From: Blautia hominis
GTDB taxonomy: Bacteria > Bacillota > Clostridia > Lachnospirales > Lachnospiraceae
DNA length: 64,000 bases
Reading direction: 5' to 3'
Assembly: GCA_002270465.1 (NCBI GenBank)
Contig: NQOF01000001.1
Location: 250,501 to 314,500, forward strand
Positions 17,460-25,971 of the stretch are shown piece after piece. Within the stretch, counting starts at the first letter, position 1, and the number at the start of each line of letters is the position of its first letter. Under the pieces are notes generated by a model. That model ran no database searches. It had not been told where the DNA came from and worked only from the letters and a program-made list of their open reading frames with translations. The translations under genes were made by a program, and so were the position numbers.

Positions 17460-19138
17460 GTTTCCCGCAGGCGCACTCTGCTGCCTGCATCAATGGTCCT
17501 GTCGGACTCTGTGATGATCCGGTCATCCGGCAAAAGACTGCTGCTGTCCAGCGCGGCGTAGGTACTGTTTTTATCCTTCACGACCACGTCTTTTCTGGTG
17601 GCTGTCAGTTCTGTGCCCAGAACTGTCTTCTTTTCCTCTGCGACCAGTACATAATATTTAGAATTCTCCATATGCAGGGCTTCCACAGGAATGCAGGTAT
17701 CCTGTACCTTTTCCTTACGCATACTGGTCATTTTGGCTGCTGTCCCAATCTCCAGGGTATCAGCAGGAAGCAGGACCGTCACATTAAGTTTTGTCTTATC
17801 CTCCGCATCCGGTGTAATGCTCTCCACTTCCAGATTTTCAATATCCTTTTGGCCGTCCGCAGGGGACAGTCTGACCGGATCTTTTCTGGCTATATATTTT
17901 TCCTGACTCTTGTCTATCTGCATTACAAATCTGCACCCTGAACTTAAATCTGCCAGTGTCATAAGCGCTGTATCAGGCGTATGATCACCCGCTGAAACCT
18001 TCAGTTCCGTCACCACACCCTTCACCGGCGATAAAATCTGACCCTGATCCTCCTTCAGTTTTTCCAGCTTTTCCAGGCTTTTCTTCTTCGCATCCAGATC
18101 CAGGTTATTTATCTTCTCCGTGCTGTCACTGCCCTCAGCAGCCCCTGCATCCTCCAACGCTCTGCCGGCCTGTATCTCCCCGTCTTCTTTCGCCTTCCCG
18201 GCTTCCTCACAGGCCTGCCTTTTTGCTTCTATATCAGCCAAAAGCTGTGCTTCCTGCTCTTTGGCACTCTGTTCCCCTGCTGCCTGTTTACTGCTTTCGG
18301 CCTCCGCAAGAGCGCTCTGGGCCTCTGAAAGGGCCTGGGATGCCTCCTGTAATACCTGTTGTGCATCTGTAAGGTCTTGGGCATTCTCCTGCTCCACTCG
18401 TGCCCTGATCTCTTCCTTCTGTGCTTCCGTCAAAGGACCGTTTTCTTCCTCCGCCAGACGGATCTCTTTTAAGACCTCCTCCTCCGTCTTCTCTAACAGG
18501 GTATCTATCCGTGCCTGTATTTTAGAGAGTTCTTCCTCCCGCTCTTTGCACAACTGCTGCAGTGTTTGGACAGTCAGATCCTCGCCGCCGCTTTCTCCCT
18601 GCTGCGCCTGATAGAATTCTTCCAGCTTTTCCTCCGCCTCTGCAAGTGCTGCCTGCGCCTGGGCCAGCCGGTTCCCCCCTTCGGTCTCTGCCCGCTCATA
18701 ATCCTCCCGGGCCCTTTGGGCCTGTACCGATTTTTTCTGTTGTTCTGCTTTCTTCTTGCTGTCCAAATCCTGATTGTTAAGTTCCAGCTTTTTTATCTCT
18801 GCTTTCAGGTTTTCCATCTGTTCCTCAATGTCTTCCATCCTGAGCTGCATGAGAAGCTCCCCTTCTTCCACCTGCCTCCCCGGAACAGCAAACAGTGTCT
18901 CCACCATAATACCCGGTTCCGTGCTTATTGCCCTCTCCAGATTCTCCTTCACAGTCCCGTCACCCTCCACGGTATGTTCAATCACTTTTGAGGAGATTTT
19001 TTCCACATCCACCTGCGCTACCGTCACACTGTCGGCGGCTCTTGATATAACAGTAAATGCCGTCATCATTACCAGGAATATGGTCAGCATAAAAAATGCT
19101 TTCTGTCTCAGGCTATTCATCCCTTTTGATCGTATCAT
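17456..19138 (-). CDS. HlyD/RND-adaptor-like protein with very long coiled coil
   Basis: A 560-residue membrane-anchored adaptor. An N-terminal helix (about residues 10-28) is followed by a lipoyl-like half (VEGDGTVKENLERAISTEPG and VPGRQVEEGELLMQL), then roughly 270 residues (about 105-370) of Glu/Gln/Lys/Ala-rich heptads forming a long hairpin coiled coil, the second lipoyl half (ILSPVKGVVTELKVSAGDHT) and a beta-barrel region. This is the HlyD/MacA adaptor layout, but the coiled coil is unusually long. The start at 19138 has AGGTGGAG upstream. It sits between two sugar-type ABC permeases and a MacB-like protein, an odd pairing of import-type and export-type parts. Confidence 0.82.
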   Translation of the reverse strand: MIRSKGMNSLRQKAFFMLTIFLVMMTAFTVISRAADSVTVAQVDVEKISSKVIEHTVEGDGTVKENLERAISTEPGIMVETLFAVPGRQVEEGELLMQLRMEDIEEQMENLKAEIKKLELNNQDLDSKKKAEQQKKSVQAQRAREDYERAETEGGNRLAQAQAALAEAEEKLEEFYQAQQGESGGEDLTVQTLQQLCKEREEELSKIQARIDTLLEKTEEEVLKEIRLAEEENGPLTEAQKEEIRARVEQENAQDLTDAQQVLQEASQALSEAQSALAEAESSKQAAGEQSAKEQEAQLLADIEAKRQACEEAGKAKEDGEIQAGRALEDAGAAEGSDSTEKINNLDLDAKKKSLEKLEKLKEDQGQILSPVKGVVTELKVSAGDHTPDTALMTLADLSSGCRFVMQIDKSQEKYIARKDPVRLSPADGQKDIENLEVESITPDAEDKTKLNVTVLLPADTLEIGTAAKMTSMRKEKVQDTCIPVEALHMENSKYYVLVAEEKKTVLGTELTATRKDVVVKDKNSTYAALDSSSLLPDDRIITESDRTIDAGSRVRLRET

Positions 19139-19148
19139 CTCTCCACCT

Positions 19149-19985
19149 CTATTCCTTCACCGCTGCTGCCACGATCCCCTGCTCCAGATAATCCTGTCCG
19201 CCCAGGAAAATAAAAAGAGCCGGCAGAAGCACCACCACAGAAGCCGCAAACGCCCCGGGTGCTTCCAAAAGCCCGATATCCGGCAGATACAGGGAAAGAG
19301 GCCACAGCTCTTTGTTCTTCAAAAATGTAAGGGGCTGTTCAATGAGATTCCAGCATTCCAGAAATCCCAGCACCAGAGCAGAACAAATACCTCCGGACCC
19401 CAGGGGAATCCCCATATACAGAAATATCTTCCCTTCGCCTGCCCCGTCTATCCTGGCGGATTCTACCACAGCCTCCGGTATGCCGGTAAAAAACCGGTAC
19501 ATAATGAATACCGGAAATGTGGAAAATGCCCCCGGAAGGATCACTGCCCAAAGCGTATCCATAAGCCCCAGCCGGTCCAGCACCAGGTAATTAGAAAGCA
19601 TGGTCACCTGAAACGGCATCATCATCAGTGTTATATATACCGTGAACACCGGCTTCTTAAGCGGAAAATCATATCTGGCAAATGCCCACGCCGCAGGCAC
19701 TCCCACCAGTATCTGTCCCAGAAGGATTCCCGCTGTGACGCGTATGGAATTCCAAAACATAACAAAATATCCCGGAGAATCCAGCAGCAGCTCAACATAG
19801 GCCCGCAGTGTGGGGTACATGGGAAACAGACGAAAGGTTGCATATCCCTCCCCTTTTGCCAGGACTGGCGACAGATACCCGGCCAGCTCCTGCTTTCCCA
19901 TCAGGGAACCAGCCAGAAGAAACAGCACCGGATACGCTGCCAGCAGTGCAAATATCCCTAAAATCACAAATATAACTTTTTTCAT
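19149..19985 (-). CDS. Carbohydrate-type ABC transporter permease (MalG-like)
   Basis: A 278-residue membrane protein with six hydrophobic helices and the MalG-type coupling motif ESARIDGAGEGKIFLYMGIP (around residues 185-204), which contacts an ATPase. It begins with a typical MalG first helix (KKVIFVILGIFALLAAYPVLF). It follows the MalF-like gene by 6 bp and precedes the HlyD-like adaptor by about 10 bp. No ATP-binding gene is in the operon, so a shared MsiK-type ATPase elsewhere would be needed if it transports in the usual way. Substrate unknown. Confidence 0.88.
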   Translation of the reverse strand: MKKVIFVILGIFALLAAYPVLFLLAGSLMGKQELAGYLSPVLAKGEGYATFRLFPMYPTLRAYVELLLDSPGYFVMFWNSIRVTAGILLGQILVGVPAAWAFARYDFPLKKPVFTVYITLMMMPFQVTMLSNYLVLDRLGLMDTLWAVILPGAFSTFPVFIMYRFFTGIPEAVVESARIDGAGEGKIFLYMGIPLGSGGICSALVLGFLECWNLIEQPLTFLKNKELWPLSLYLPDIGLLEAPGAFAASVVVLLPALFIFLGGQDYLEQGIVAAAVKE

Positions 19986-19991
19986 TCCCAG

Positions 19992-20861
19992 TCATTCCTC
20001 TCTGCCCCAGGCCCTCTGCAGAAGCAGGATCAGTACCATAACTGCCAGAAATGTCATAACTGCCCCTGCTGCCATCTTGTCAAGTGAAAGCTCCCGAAAC
20101 CAGTTATTAAATACATGCTGCAGCAGATACATGCTGTCATGGGGATAATCCCCTGCCACCAGGTACGCTTCACGGAACACTTTAAAAGAGTTCAGAAAAG
20201 AGAGCACTGTGATGGTATACAAAACAGGAAGCAGATTCGGCAGTGTGATCCTGAAGAAGCAGTCCAGACTGCCGGCACCGTCCACTTTCGCGGCTTCATA
20301 CAGGTTTTCCGGTATCGCGGCAAGCCCTGCACTCCACAAAATGATATCATAGCCCATATTTTTCCACAGATAGCTGACGACCAATACCCAGAACGCGGCA
20401 CTGCTGTTCATCCAGTCCTGCGGCGATAGGTGTACCATACTGCAAAAAGCACTCAAAAACCCATTGTTATGAAATAAAAACTTCCACAAAAGCACAATGG
20501 ATGCCACCGGAATCGCCATGGGGATCAGATAAAAATTTTTCAGTATCCTCCCCTTTTTTCCAACTCCTGAAAGCAGCACCGCAACCCCCAGTGAAAGCAG
20601 TAATAAAAGAGGAATACAGATAAAAGCAAACCGCATAGTGTTCTTCACTGCCAGTAAAAAGGCGGAATTGCGAAACAATTCCAGATAATTTCCGATTCCT
20701 TTGAACTCTATCCCCATGGCATCCAGAAAGGAGCGTCTGATCACATCCGCAAAAGGTATCAGGACAAACAGCGCAACACCTCCAAGGCTTGGCAGCAAAA
20801 ATGCTGCCGCCGCCCTGTTTTGTTTCTTTCTTCCTGTTGTCATTCTGTTATGACGCCTCAT
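19992..20861 (-). CDS. Carbohydrate-type ABC transporter permease (MalF-like)
   Basis: A 289-residue membrane protein with a basic N-terminus, six hydrophobic helices and the coupling motif EAAKVDGAGSLDCFFRITLP near residues 195-215. I place the start at 20861 (MRRHNRMTTG), which has AGGGGAG 6-8 bp upstream; further upstream codons would overlap the end of the solute-binding gene. It forms the heterodimer partner of the MalG-like permease encoded next. Gene order (binding lipoprotein, MalF, MalG) is standard for sugar importers; the partners further downstream are not. Confidence 0.88.
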   Translation of the reverse strand: MRRHNRMTTGRKKQNRAAAAFLLPSLGGVALFVLIPFADVIRRSFLDAMGIEFKGIGNYLELFRNSAFLLAVKNTMRFAFICIPLLLLLSLGVAVLLSGVGKKGRILKNFYLIPMAIPVASIVLLWKFLFHNNGFLSAFCSMVHLSPQDWMNSSAAFWVLVVSYLWKNMGYDIILWSAGLAAIPENLYEAAKVDGAGSLDCFFRITLPNLLPVLYTITVLSFLNSFKVFREAYLVAGDYPHDSMYLLQHVFNNWFRELSLDKMAAGAVMTFLAVMVLILLLQRAWGREE

Positions 20862-20874
20862 CGCCTGCTCCCCT

Positions 20875-23157
20875 TTACTCAGCCAGATAGAGATTAATCT
20901 TCTGTATGATATTACTGCAGGCCTCATCCAGGCTCAGGCTCTCATTCAGGTATTTGTCTCCCTGCTCTTTTACCGCATTCCAGATAGTGTCATCTGTGGA
21001 GGCCGGAATTTCAGCTTTTTCCAAAAGTGATCTCAGCTTATCCAGTTCTTCCTCCTCAGGCCAGCTCATATTCAAAGACGGCATATTTCCCGAATCGCCT
21101 GACATGGTAATGGAAGTACCGCCCCCGTCTCCTCCGTATGTTTGTTCTCCAAGCTCCAGTACCTTCTCATAACCCTTCCGGTTAATGGGGAAAGCCGTAC
21201 TTAATGTACTCTGTACTTCCTCTCCCAGCAGTACCTTCAAAAAGTCCGCTGCCAGCTCTTTCTCGTTACTTTTGCTGCTGATCCCCACATTTCGATAGGG
21301 AAGATATACACTTTTTCCTTCGGATTTCATTTCTGTATAATCCAGATCAAAGGCATCGTTCACACCCAGGATCTCTACAAGCTGCCCCACTGAGCCAATC
21401 CAGCCTGCACCTGCTTTCGATGTCTGGTTCAGCAGTCCCATGGCCTGCAGACGCAGTCCGTCAAGACCGGACACCATACCATCTGCTGCACTGAAATACC
21501 CGATAGGATTTTCCTGCTCCTCCTGGGTAACCGGTTCCCCGTAAATGGTTTTCATGTTTTCCAGGAATGCTCTCAAAGCCTCTTCATCCAGGGTACCGTC
21601 CTCTTTTTTCATAGTTGTGCTCTCCAGATGATAGAAGATCTGCAGAAGCATTTCCGAATCTGTGGGTATCATAACACGCCCGATATCCGGATTTTCCTCT
21701 CTTATGCTGCTGATCTTCTCTGCCAATGCCTTCAGACTTTCCGCTGCATTTACAAAAGACTCCTCTCCCTGGACTGCCGGGATCAAAAAGCCCAGGGGAA
21801 CCGCATAAATCTTATCATCCTTCTCATAGGTCTTCATGATGTTCTCAAACAATCCGTCTTCCTGTTCGGCTGACTCCACCGTATCCGTTATATCCTCCAG
21901 AAGTCCCTTTTGGATATAATTCTCTACAGGCATTCCGTCCAGGATCAAAATATCCGGTCCCTTGCCCGCCATAATATCTGTATTCAACGTGCGGAGCGCA
22001 TCGGAAACCGTAACGGAGTCCTCACCACTCGTACCTATTTCCAGATCCACATAAACATCGGGGTTCTGACTCTGGTATACGGAAATCGCCTGTCTCAGCA
22101 CAGGGCAGTCCTCCAGGGAATATACCTTGATCTCCTTCTCCGGCACGGAAGATGTATCTGCGGAGTAAGTATAGCGGTAAATCTTGTACTCAGTATCTAT
22201 GGAACACGCCACAAGGAAACTGTCATCCTCCATAACTGCCAGAGATATGAGCATAGCTTTGGGATTTCCTATGGAAGCAAGACTTCCATTGACCGCCTGT
22301 TCCACCACGGTACCGCCAAAAACATGTCTGTAAATACCGCTCTCGGCGCAGTAAAACAGCGTATCCTCCTCTTTCCCACACCCAAAGACCACACTGTTCC
22401 TTAATTTCTTCTGCTCACTCTCCAAATCTTTCAAAAGCTGGTCAGAGAGCGTTTTATCCGCTTCCACGGATTCCCCGGTATTCATATCGTAGGCTTTCAG
22501 TTCCTTGTCCGTGAGAAGCAGAAGTGTATTCCCCATATCCGTTACCTGCTGAATATTATCACTTAATTCCATTGTCTGTTCCACATGTCCGCTGTCCGGA
22601 TCGATCACACACACCGTTCCATAGGAATATGTGGCGATCAGTTTCTTACCTTCAGAAAATCTCAGCCCGGTGATGCTTTTCATATTGTCTGTTTCTTCCA
22701 CGTCAAGTGTCAGATCCTGCAGTTCTCCCCCCTTTTTTGCATATAAGATAGAAAAGCTCTGGGATGTGATCACTTCTGCCGCTTCCTGCATGGCAGAAAC
22801 AGCAATGTCACCGTTCCCGCTGATACAGGCCCAGTCTATATAAGCACAATTAGAAAGCTTGAGTCCTTCGGGCAGGATATCTTCCTCCCAGCTTTTTCCT
22901 GAATCCTTTGACTTCCACAGATAGCGCTCCCCTGTCTCCTTATCCTCTGTAAAAAGCGACAGGCTGTTGTCATCCAGCCTCTCCATTGCCAGGATCTTAC
23001 CTGTGTTCTCGGGGAGGGCTATCTCCTCCTCCAGATAACGTCCCATAGCGCCCTCTGCGCTCTTATCCTCACTTTGTTTCCCGCATCCTGCAAGGCCTGC
23101 CACAGTAATGGCAATAGCCGCTGTCAGGCATACTGCTTTTTTTATGTATCGGTTCAT
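20875..23157 (-). CDS. Lipoprotein fusing a beta-propeller-like domain to an ABC solute-binding domain
   Basis: A 760-residue surface lipoprotein. Residues 1-25 are a signal peptide ending in the lipobox LAGC (Cys25). Residues ~45-335 show repeated short strands, with an Asp-box SKDSGKSW at 83-90 and blade-like segments (GNGDIAVS, FSEGKKLIATYSYG, GNTLLLLTDKELKAYD), consistent with a beta-propeller. From residue ~341 (KEIKVYSLEDCPVLRQAI) an extracellular solute-binding domain of the sugar type begins (DILILDGMP, SVYLPYRNVGISSKS). Start chosen at 23157 with AGGAGGAG upstream. Solute-binding proteins are usually ~430 residues, so the extra domain is distinctive; it might sense a ligand or bind a polymer. 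It heads the operon facing the two-component system. Confidence 0.85.
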   Translation of the reverse strand: MNRYIKKAVCLTAAIAITVAGLAGCGKQSEDKSAEGAMGRYLEEEIALPENTGKILAMERLDDNSLSLFTEDKETGERYLWKSKDSGKSWEEDILPEGLKLSNCAYIDWACISGNGDIAVSAMQEAAEVITSQSFSILYAKKGGELQDLTLDVEETDNMKSITGLRFSEGKKLIATYSYGTVCVIDPDSGHVEQTMELSDNIQQVTDMGNTLLLLTDKELKAYDMNTGESVEADKTLSDQLLKDLESEQKKLRNSVVFGCGKEEDTLFYCAESGIYRHVFGGTVVEQAVNGSLASIGNPKAMLISLAVMEDDSFLVACSIDTEYKIYRYTYSADTSSVPEKEIKVYSLEDCPVLRQAISVYQSQNPDVYVDLEIGTSGEDSVTVSDALRTLNTDIMAGKGPDILILDGMPVENYIQKGLLEDITDTVESAEQEDGLFENIMKTYEKDDKIYAVPLGFLIPAVQGEESFVNAAESLKALAEKISSIREENPDIGRVMIPTDSEMLLQIFYHLESTTMKKEDGTLDEEALRAFLENMKTIYGEPVTQEEQENPIGYFSAADGMVSGLDGLRLQAMGLLNQTSKAGAGWIGSVGQLVEILGVNDAFDLDYTEMKSEGKSVYLPYRNVGISSKSNEKELAADFLKVLLGEEVQSTLSTAFPINRKGYEKVLELGEQTYGGDGGGTSITMSGDSGNMPSLNMSWPEEEELDKLRSLLEKAEIPASTDDTIWNAVKEQGDKYLNESLSLDEACSNIIQKINLYLAE

Positions 23158-23201
23158 GTTTCTCCTCCTGTCTTTCATTTGCGTTTATCTTATCATTGCA
23201 T

Positions 23202-23252
23202 TCTCTAAACATTCTCTAAGATCATCTCTAATTTTTCTTGCATTTTTAGAGA
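23202..23252. promoter_or_regulatory. Four heptamer repeats, likely response-regulator binding sites
   Basis: TCTCTAA occurs at 23202-23208, 23213-23219 and 23225-23231 (11- and 12-bp steps) and as its complement TTAGAGA at 23246-23252. The three direct copies lie upstream of the lipoprotein operon start on the minus strand; the inverted copy overlaps the -35 area of a plus-strand TATACT box (23273-23278) before the regulator gene. Helical-turn spacing is what OmpR-type regulators use. Confidence 0.65.
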
Positions 23253-23311
23253 TAACTTAAAGATTCCTGTGTTATACTTCTAATAAACAAAAAGCCGGAG
23301 GATATTTTCTC

Positions 23312-23992
23312 ATGAGAATTTTAATAATAGAAGATGACCGTAAACTTTGTGACTCCCTGAAATTCCAACTGGAAAAGGAAGGGCTTCTCACTGATTTGTG
23401 TTATGACGGGGAGGACGGGCTGGATTATATCCGGCAGCGCACCCACGACCTGGTCCTCCTGGACCGGATGCTTCCCTCCATGGACGGGCTTACCATCCTG
23501 GAGAAAATGCGCTCGGAAGGCATTTCCACACCTGTCATATTAGTGACAGCACTGGGAGAGCTTTCAGATAAGATCACGGGGCTTAACCAGGGAGCTGACG
23601 ATTATCTGGTCAAACCTTATGACTTTCAGGAACTTCTGGCACGTATCCGCTGTATCACCCGCCGCCCGGGTAATCTGGAGATGTCCGGGGATATCACACT
23701 TGGAGATGTCACTTACCACCCCGCCCAGAAACAGCTTCTCTGCGGTTCCAAGACTCTGGTCTTATCCAAACGCGAGGGCGCGCTTCTGGAGTTCCTTCTC
23801 AGAAATCCGGGCCAGACCCTTCCCCGCCTCACAATCCTCTCCCGCGTGTGGGGCCCCAATGCGGAGGTGGAGGAAGGCAATCTTGACAACTATATCCATT
23901 TTATCCGCCGCCGTCTCCGGACTGTGGGAAGCACCCTTACCCTGCGCACGGTCCGGGGGATCGGCTACTGTCTGGAGGTGAGCCATGATTAA
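23312..23992 (+). CDS. OmpR/PhoB-family response regulator
   Basis: A 226-residue two-component transcription factor. The receiver domain (residues 1-~118) has the acidic pair ED at 7-8, phospho-acceptor Asp51 in DLVLLDRMLPSMDG, the switch threonine/serine region VILVTALG and Lys101-region PYDFQELL. The C-terminal winged-helix domain (about 128-222) ends with VRGIGYCLEV, the usual recognition wing. It overlaps the kinase gene by 8 bp. The regulator faces the binding-lipoprotein/ABC/HlyD operon and is predicted to act on the TCTCTAA repeats between them. Confidence 0.93.
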   Translation: MRILIIEDDRKLCDSLKFQLEKEGLLTDLCYDGEDGLDYIRQRTHDLVLLDRMLPSMDGLTILEKMRSEGISTPVILVTALGELSDKITGLNQGADDYLVKPYDFQELLARIRCITRRPGNLEMSGDITLGDVTYHPAQKQLLCGSKTLVLSKREGALLEFLLRNPGQTLPRLTILSRVWGPNAEVEEGNLDNYIHFIRRRLRTVGSTLTLRTVRGIGYCLEVSHD

Positions 23993-25319
23993 AACAGAAG
24001 GCGGACCGTCTCACCCACCCTTGTTCCGTAAAATGCGCCTCCGTCTCACTTTGCTCTGTCTGACTGTCACAGGCCTCATTCTGGCTGGCGCCACCTGCCT
24101 GTGTCTCTATTTTTCCGAGTCCGGGATCGCAAAGAATGGAAGCACTTCCTTTACCAACAGTTTAAATTCCATTCTCACACATCTGGAAAGCCAAAATACC
24201 ATCACACTCCAGTGGATCGCCGGCATAGAACAAAACCATACTACGGTCCTCTCGCTGTATGACAACGGCAATCCTCTTTTCTATCAGGAGCTGCGCAGAA
24301 CCCAGGAGGAAAAGAACGCCATATCCCTGGCAAAAGAGACGGCTTCCGTCAAATATGGGCTGGATCTGGATGCAGCAGATGCCTCCTCCCTTCTGTCAAA
24401 ACATGTGGAATTTCGCTTTAAAACCAATGACAAGAAAGAATATTATGCCTCTGTGGTACTTCTGCCTAAGGCCAACGGCCATTTAAGCGCTGTTATCCTT
24501 CAATCTCTGGATGCCCAGAAGCACCAGATTTACGGACAGCGTTTTGTCTTTTTAGGTGCGGATACCGCGGCACTGCTCCTGCTTGCCGTCTTTTTCTGGT
24601 TTTTCACAGGCAAAACCCTGGCACCGCTGGAGGAAAACCGCAGACAGCAGGCCCAGTTTATTGCTTCCGCCTCCCATGAACTCCGCTCCCCTTTGTCTGT
24701 GATGCTCTCCTGTCTGACTGCCTCCCAAAAAGCAGCCCCCAAGGAAGCCGCACGCTTTACAGAGACCATCCAGCTTGAAGGGAAACGCATGTCCCGCCTG
24801 ATCGACGATATGCTGCAGCTCGCCGGCGCAGATGCCTGTTCCTGGACTCTCATGCCCGCCCCGCTCCCGCCTGATACCCTGCTTCTGGATACTTATGAAA
24901 AATACGAATATCTGGCCAGGGAAAAGGGACTGACACTCCAGATCCGTCTGCCTGAGGAGGAATGCCCTTTGGTCCTCTGTGACGAGGAACGGATTGCTCA
25001 GGTGCTCTCCATCCTTATGGACAATGCTCTGAGCTATACACCTTCCACTGGTCACATTACGCTGTCGCTGTCCTTTACCGCCAGCCATGTCTCCCTGTCT
25101 GTTGCCGATGACGGCCCCGGCATTCCCGACCCCGCCAAAAAGCAGGTATTCCAGCGCTTTTTCCGGCAGGATAAAGCCCATACCAGCAAGGAACATTTTG
25201 GCCTGGGGCTCAGTATAGCCAGGGAGATCGTAAAAATACACAAAGGAAGGCTGGTTCTGTCCGACACACCGGGCGGAGGGGCAACCTTTACTATTATTTT
25301 AAAGACAGCACCGGTTTGA
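23985..25319 (+). CDS. Sensor histidine kinase
   Basis: A 444-residue membrane kinase. It has a hydrophobic helix at about 18-43, an extracytoplasmic sensor of about 140 residues, a second helix at about 187-208, then a dimerisation/phosphoacceptor domain with His231 in IASASHELRSPLSVM and a HATPase domain with the N-box NALSYTP, G1 box DDGPGIPDP and G2 box GLGLSIAREIV. No clear HAMP domain separates the second helix from the HisKA domain. It is the cognate partner of the adjacent regulator. The extracytoplasmic sensor may detect the compound handled by the divergent operon. Confidence 0.93.
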   Translation: MIKTEGGPSHPPLFRKMRLRLTLLCLTVTGLILAGATCLCLYFSESGIAKNGSTSFTNSLNSILTHLESQNTITLQWIAGIEQNHTTVLSLYDNGNPLFYQELRRTQEEKNAISLAKETASVKYGLDLDAADASSLLSKHVEFRFKTNDKKEYYASVVLLPKANGHLSAVILQSLDAQKHQIYGQRFVFLGADTAALLLLAVFFWFFTGKTLAPLEENRRQQAQFIASASHELRSPLSVMLSCLTASQKAAPKEAARFTETIQLEGKRMSRLIDDMLQLAGADACSWTLMPAPLPPDTLLLDTYEKYEYLAREKGLTLQIRLPEEECPLVLCDEERIAQVLSILMDNALSYTPSTGHITLSLSFTASHVSLSVADDGPGIPDPAKKQVFQRFFRQDKAHTSKEHFGLGLSIAREIVKIHKGRLVLSDTPGGGATFTIILKTAPV

Positions 25320-25325
25320 TTCTGC

Positions 25326-25354
25326 TTGCATCCTGTTATCATACGGATTATAAT
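25326..25354 (+). promoter_or_regulatory. Promoter of luxS
   Basis: TTGCAT (25326-25331), 17-bp spacer, perfect TATAAT (25349-25354), giving a leader of about 80 nt before luxS. It directly follows the kinase stop codon, so luxS can be expressed independently. Confidence 0.75.
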
Positions 25355-25439
25355 TGTTTTACCGGCAGACAAGCCGCAGCAGAATAACCCCCAGCGCACC
25401 GCTGCGGGAAATGAAAAAACAGGAAAAAGGAGAAACGTA

Positions 25440-25922
25440 ATGGAGAAAATAGCAAGCTTTACCATTGACCATATAAAACTGCAGCCGGGCATCTATGTAT
25501 CCCGAAAAGATCATGTTGGACAGGAAGTGATCACCACATTTGACATCCGCATGACTTCCCCCAACGAGGAACCGGTCATGAACACTGCGGAGGTACACAC
25601 CATTGAACATCTGGCAGCCACTTTCCTGAGAAATCACAGAGAATTCGGCAGCAAGATCATTTACTTTGGCCCCATGGGCTGCCGTACAGGTTTTTATCTA
25701 CTGCTTTCGGGTGATTATGAATCCTCTGATATTGTAGGACTTTTAAAAGAAATGTTTGTATTTATCCGTGATTTCAGCGATGAGGTTCCAGGTGCTTCCC
25801 CAAAAGACTGCGGCAATTACCTGGATATGAATCTGGGTATGGCAAACTATCTGGCAAAAAAATATCTGGACCAGGTGCTAAACCATATAGGCCCGGACCG
25901 TCTTGTATATCCCGAATCATGA
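25440..25922 (+). CDS. luxS: S-ribosylhomocysteine lyase
   Basis: Cytosolic metalloenzyme of the activated-methyl cycle that splits S-ribosylhomocysteine into homocysteine and DPD, the precursor of autoinducer-2. The 160-residue product carries the metal-binding HTIEH motif (His53 and His57), catalytic Cys81 in GPMGCRTGFY and metal ligand Cys124 in SPKDCGNY. Start at 25440 is chosen because AAAGGAG lies upstream and residue MEKIASFTIDH matches the family; the frame is open for 38 codons further upstream but these contain the promoter. No methionine-cycle neighbours are adjacent, and a hairpin follows the stop. Confidence 0.97.
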   Translation: MEKIASFTIDHIKLQPGIYVSRKDHVGQEVITTFDIRMTSPNEEPVMNTAEVHTIEHLAATFLRNHREFGSKIIYFGPMGCRTGFYLLLSGDYESSDIVGLLKEMFVFIRDFSDEVPGASPKDCGNYLDMNLGMANYLAKKYLDQVLNHIGPDRLVYPES

Positions 25923-25929
25923 GGGCAGT

Positions 25930-25971
25930 CCCTTTCGGCGCAGCAGCATTGCCCGAAAGGGATCTCTTTCT
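25930..25971 (+). terminator. Terminator after luxS
   Basis: Perfect stem CCCTTTCGG / CCGAAAGGG with T-rich sequence (ATCTCTTTCTT) following. It lies between convergent luxS and the diguanylate cyclase gene and may serve both. Confidence 0.75.

Noticed and set aside
18774-19961. Plus-strand open frame of 395 codons across the HlyD and MalG-like genes
   Set aside because: Both minus-strand genes have recognisable motifs; the opposite frame is an artefact of the coiled-coil codon pattern.
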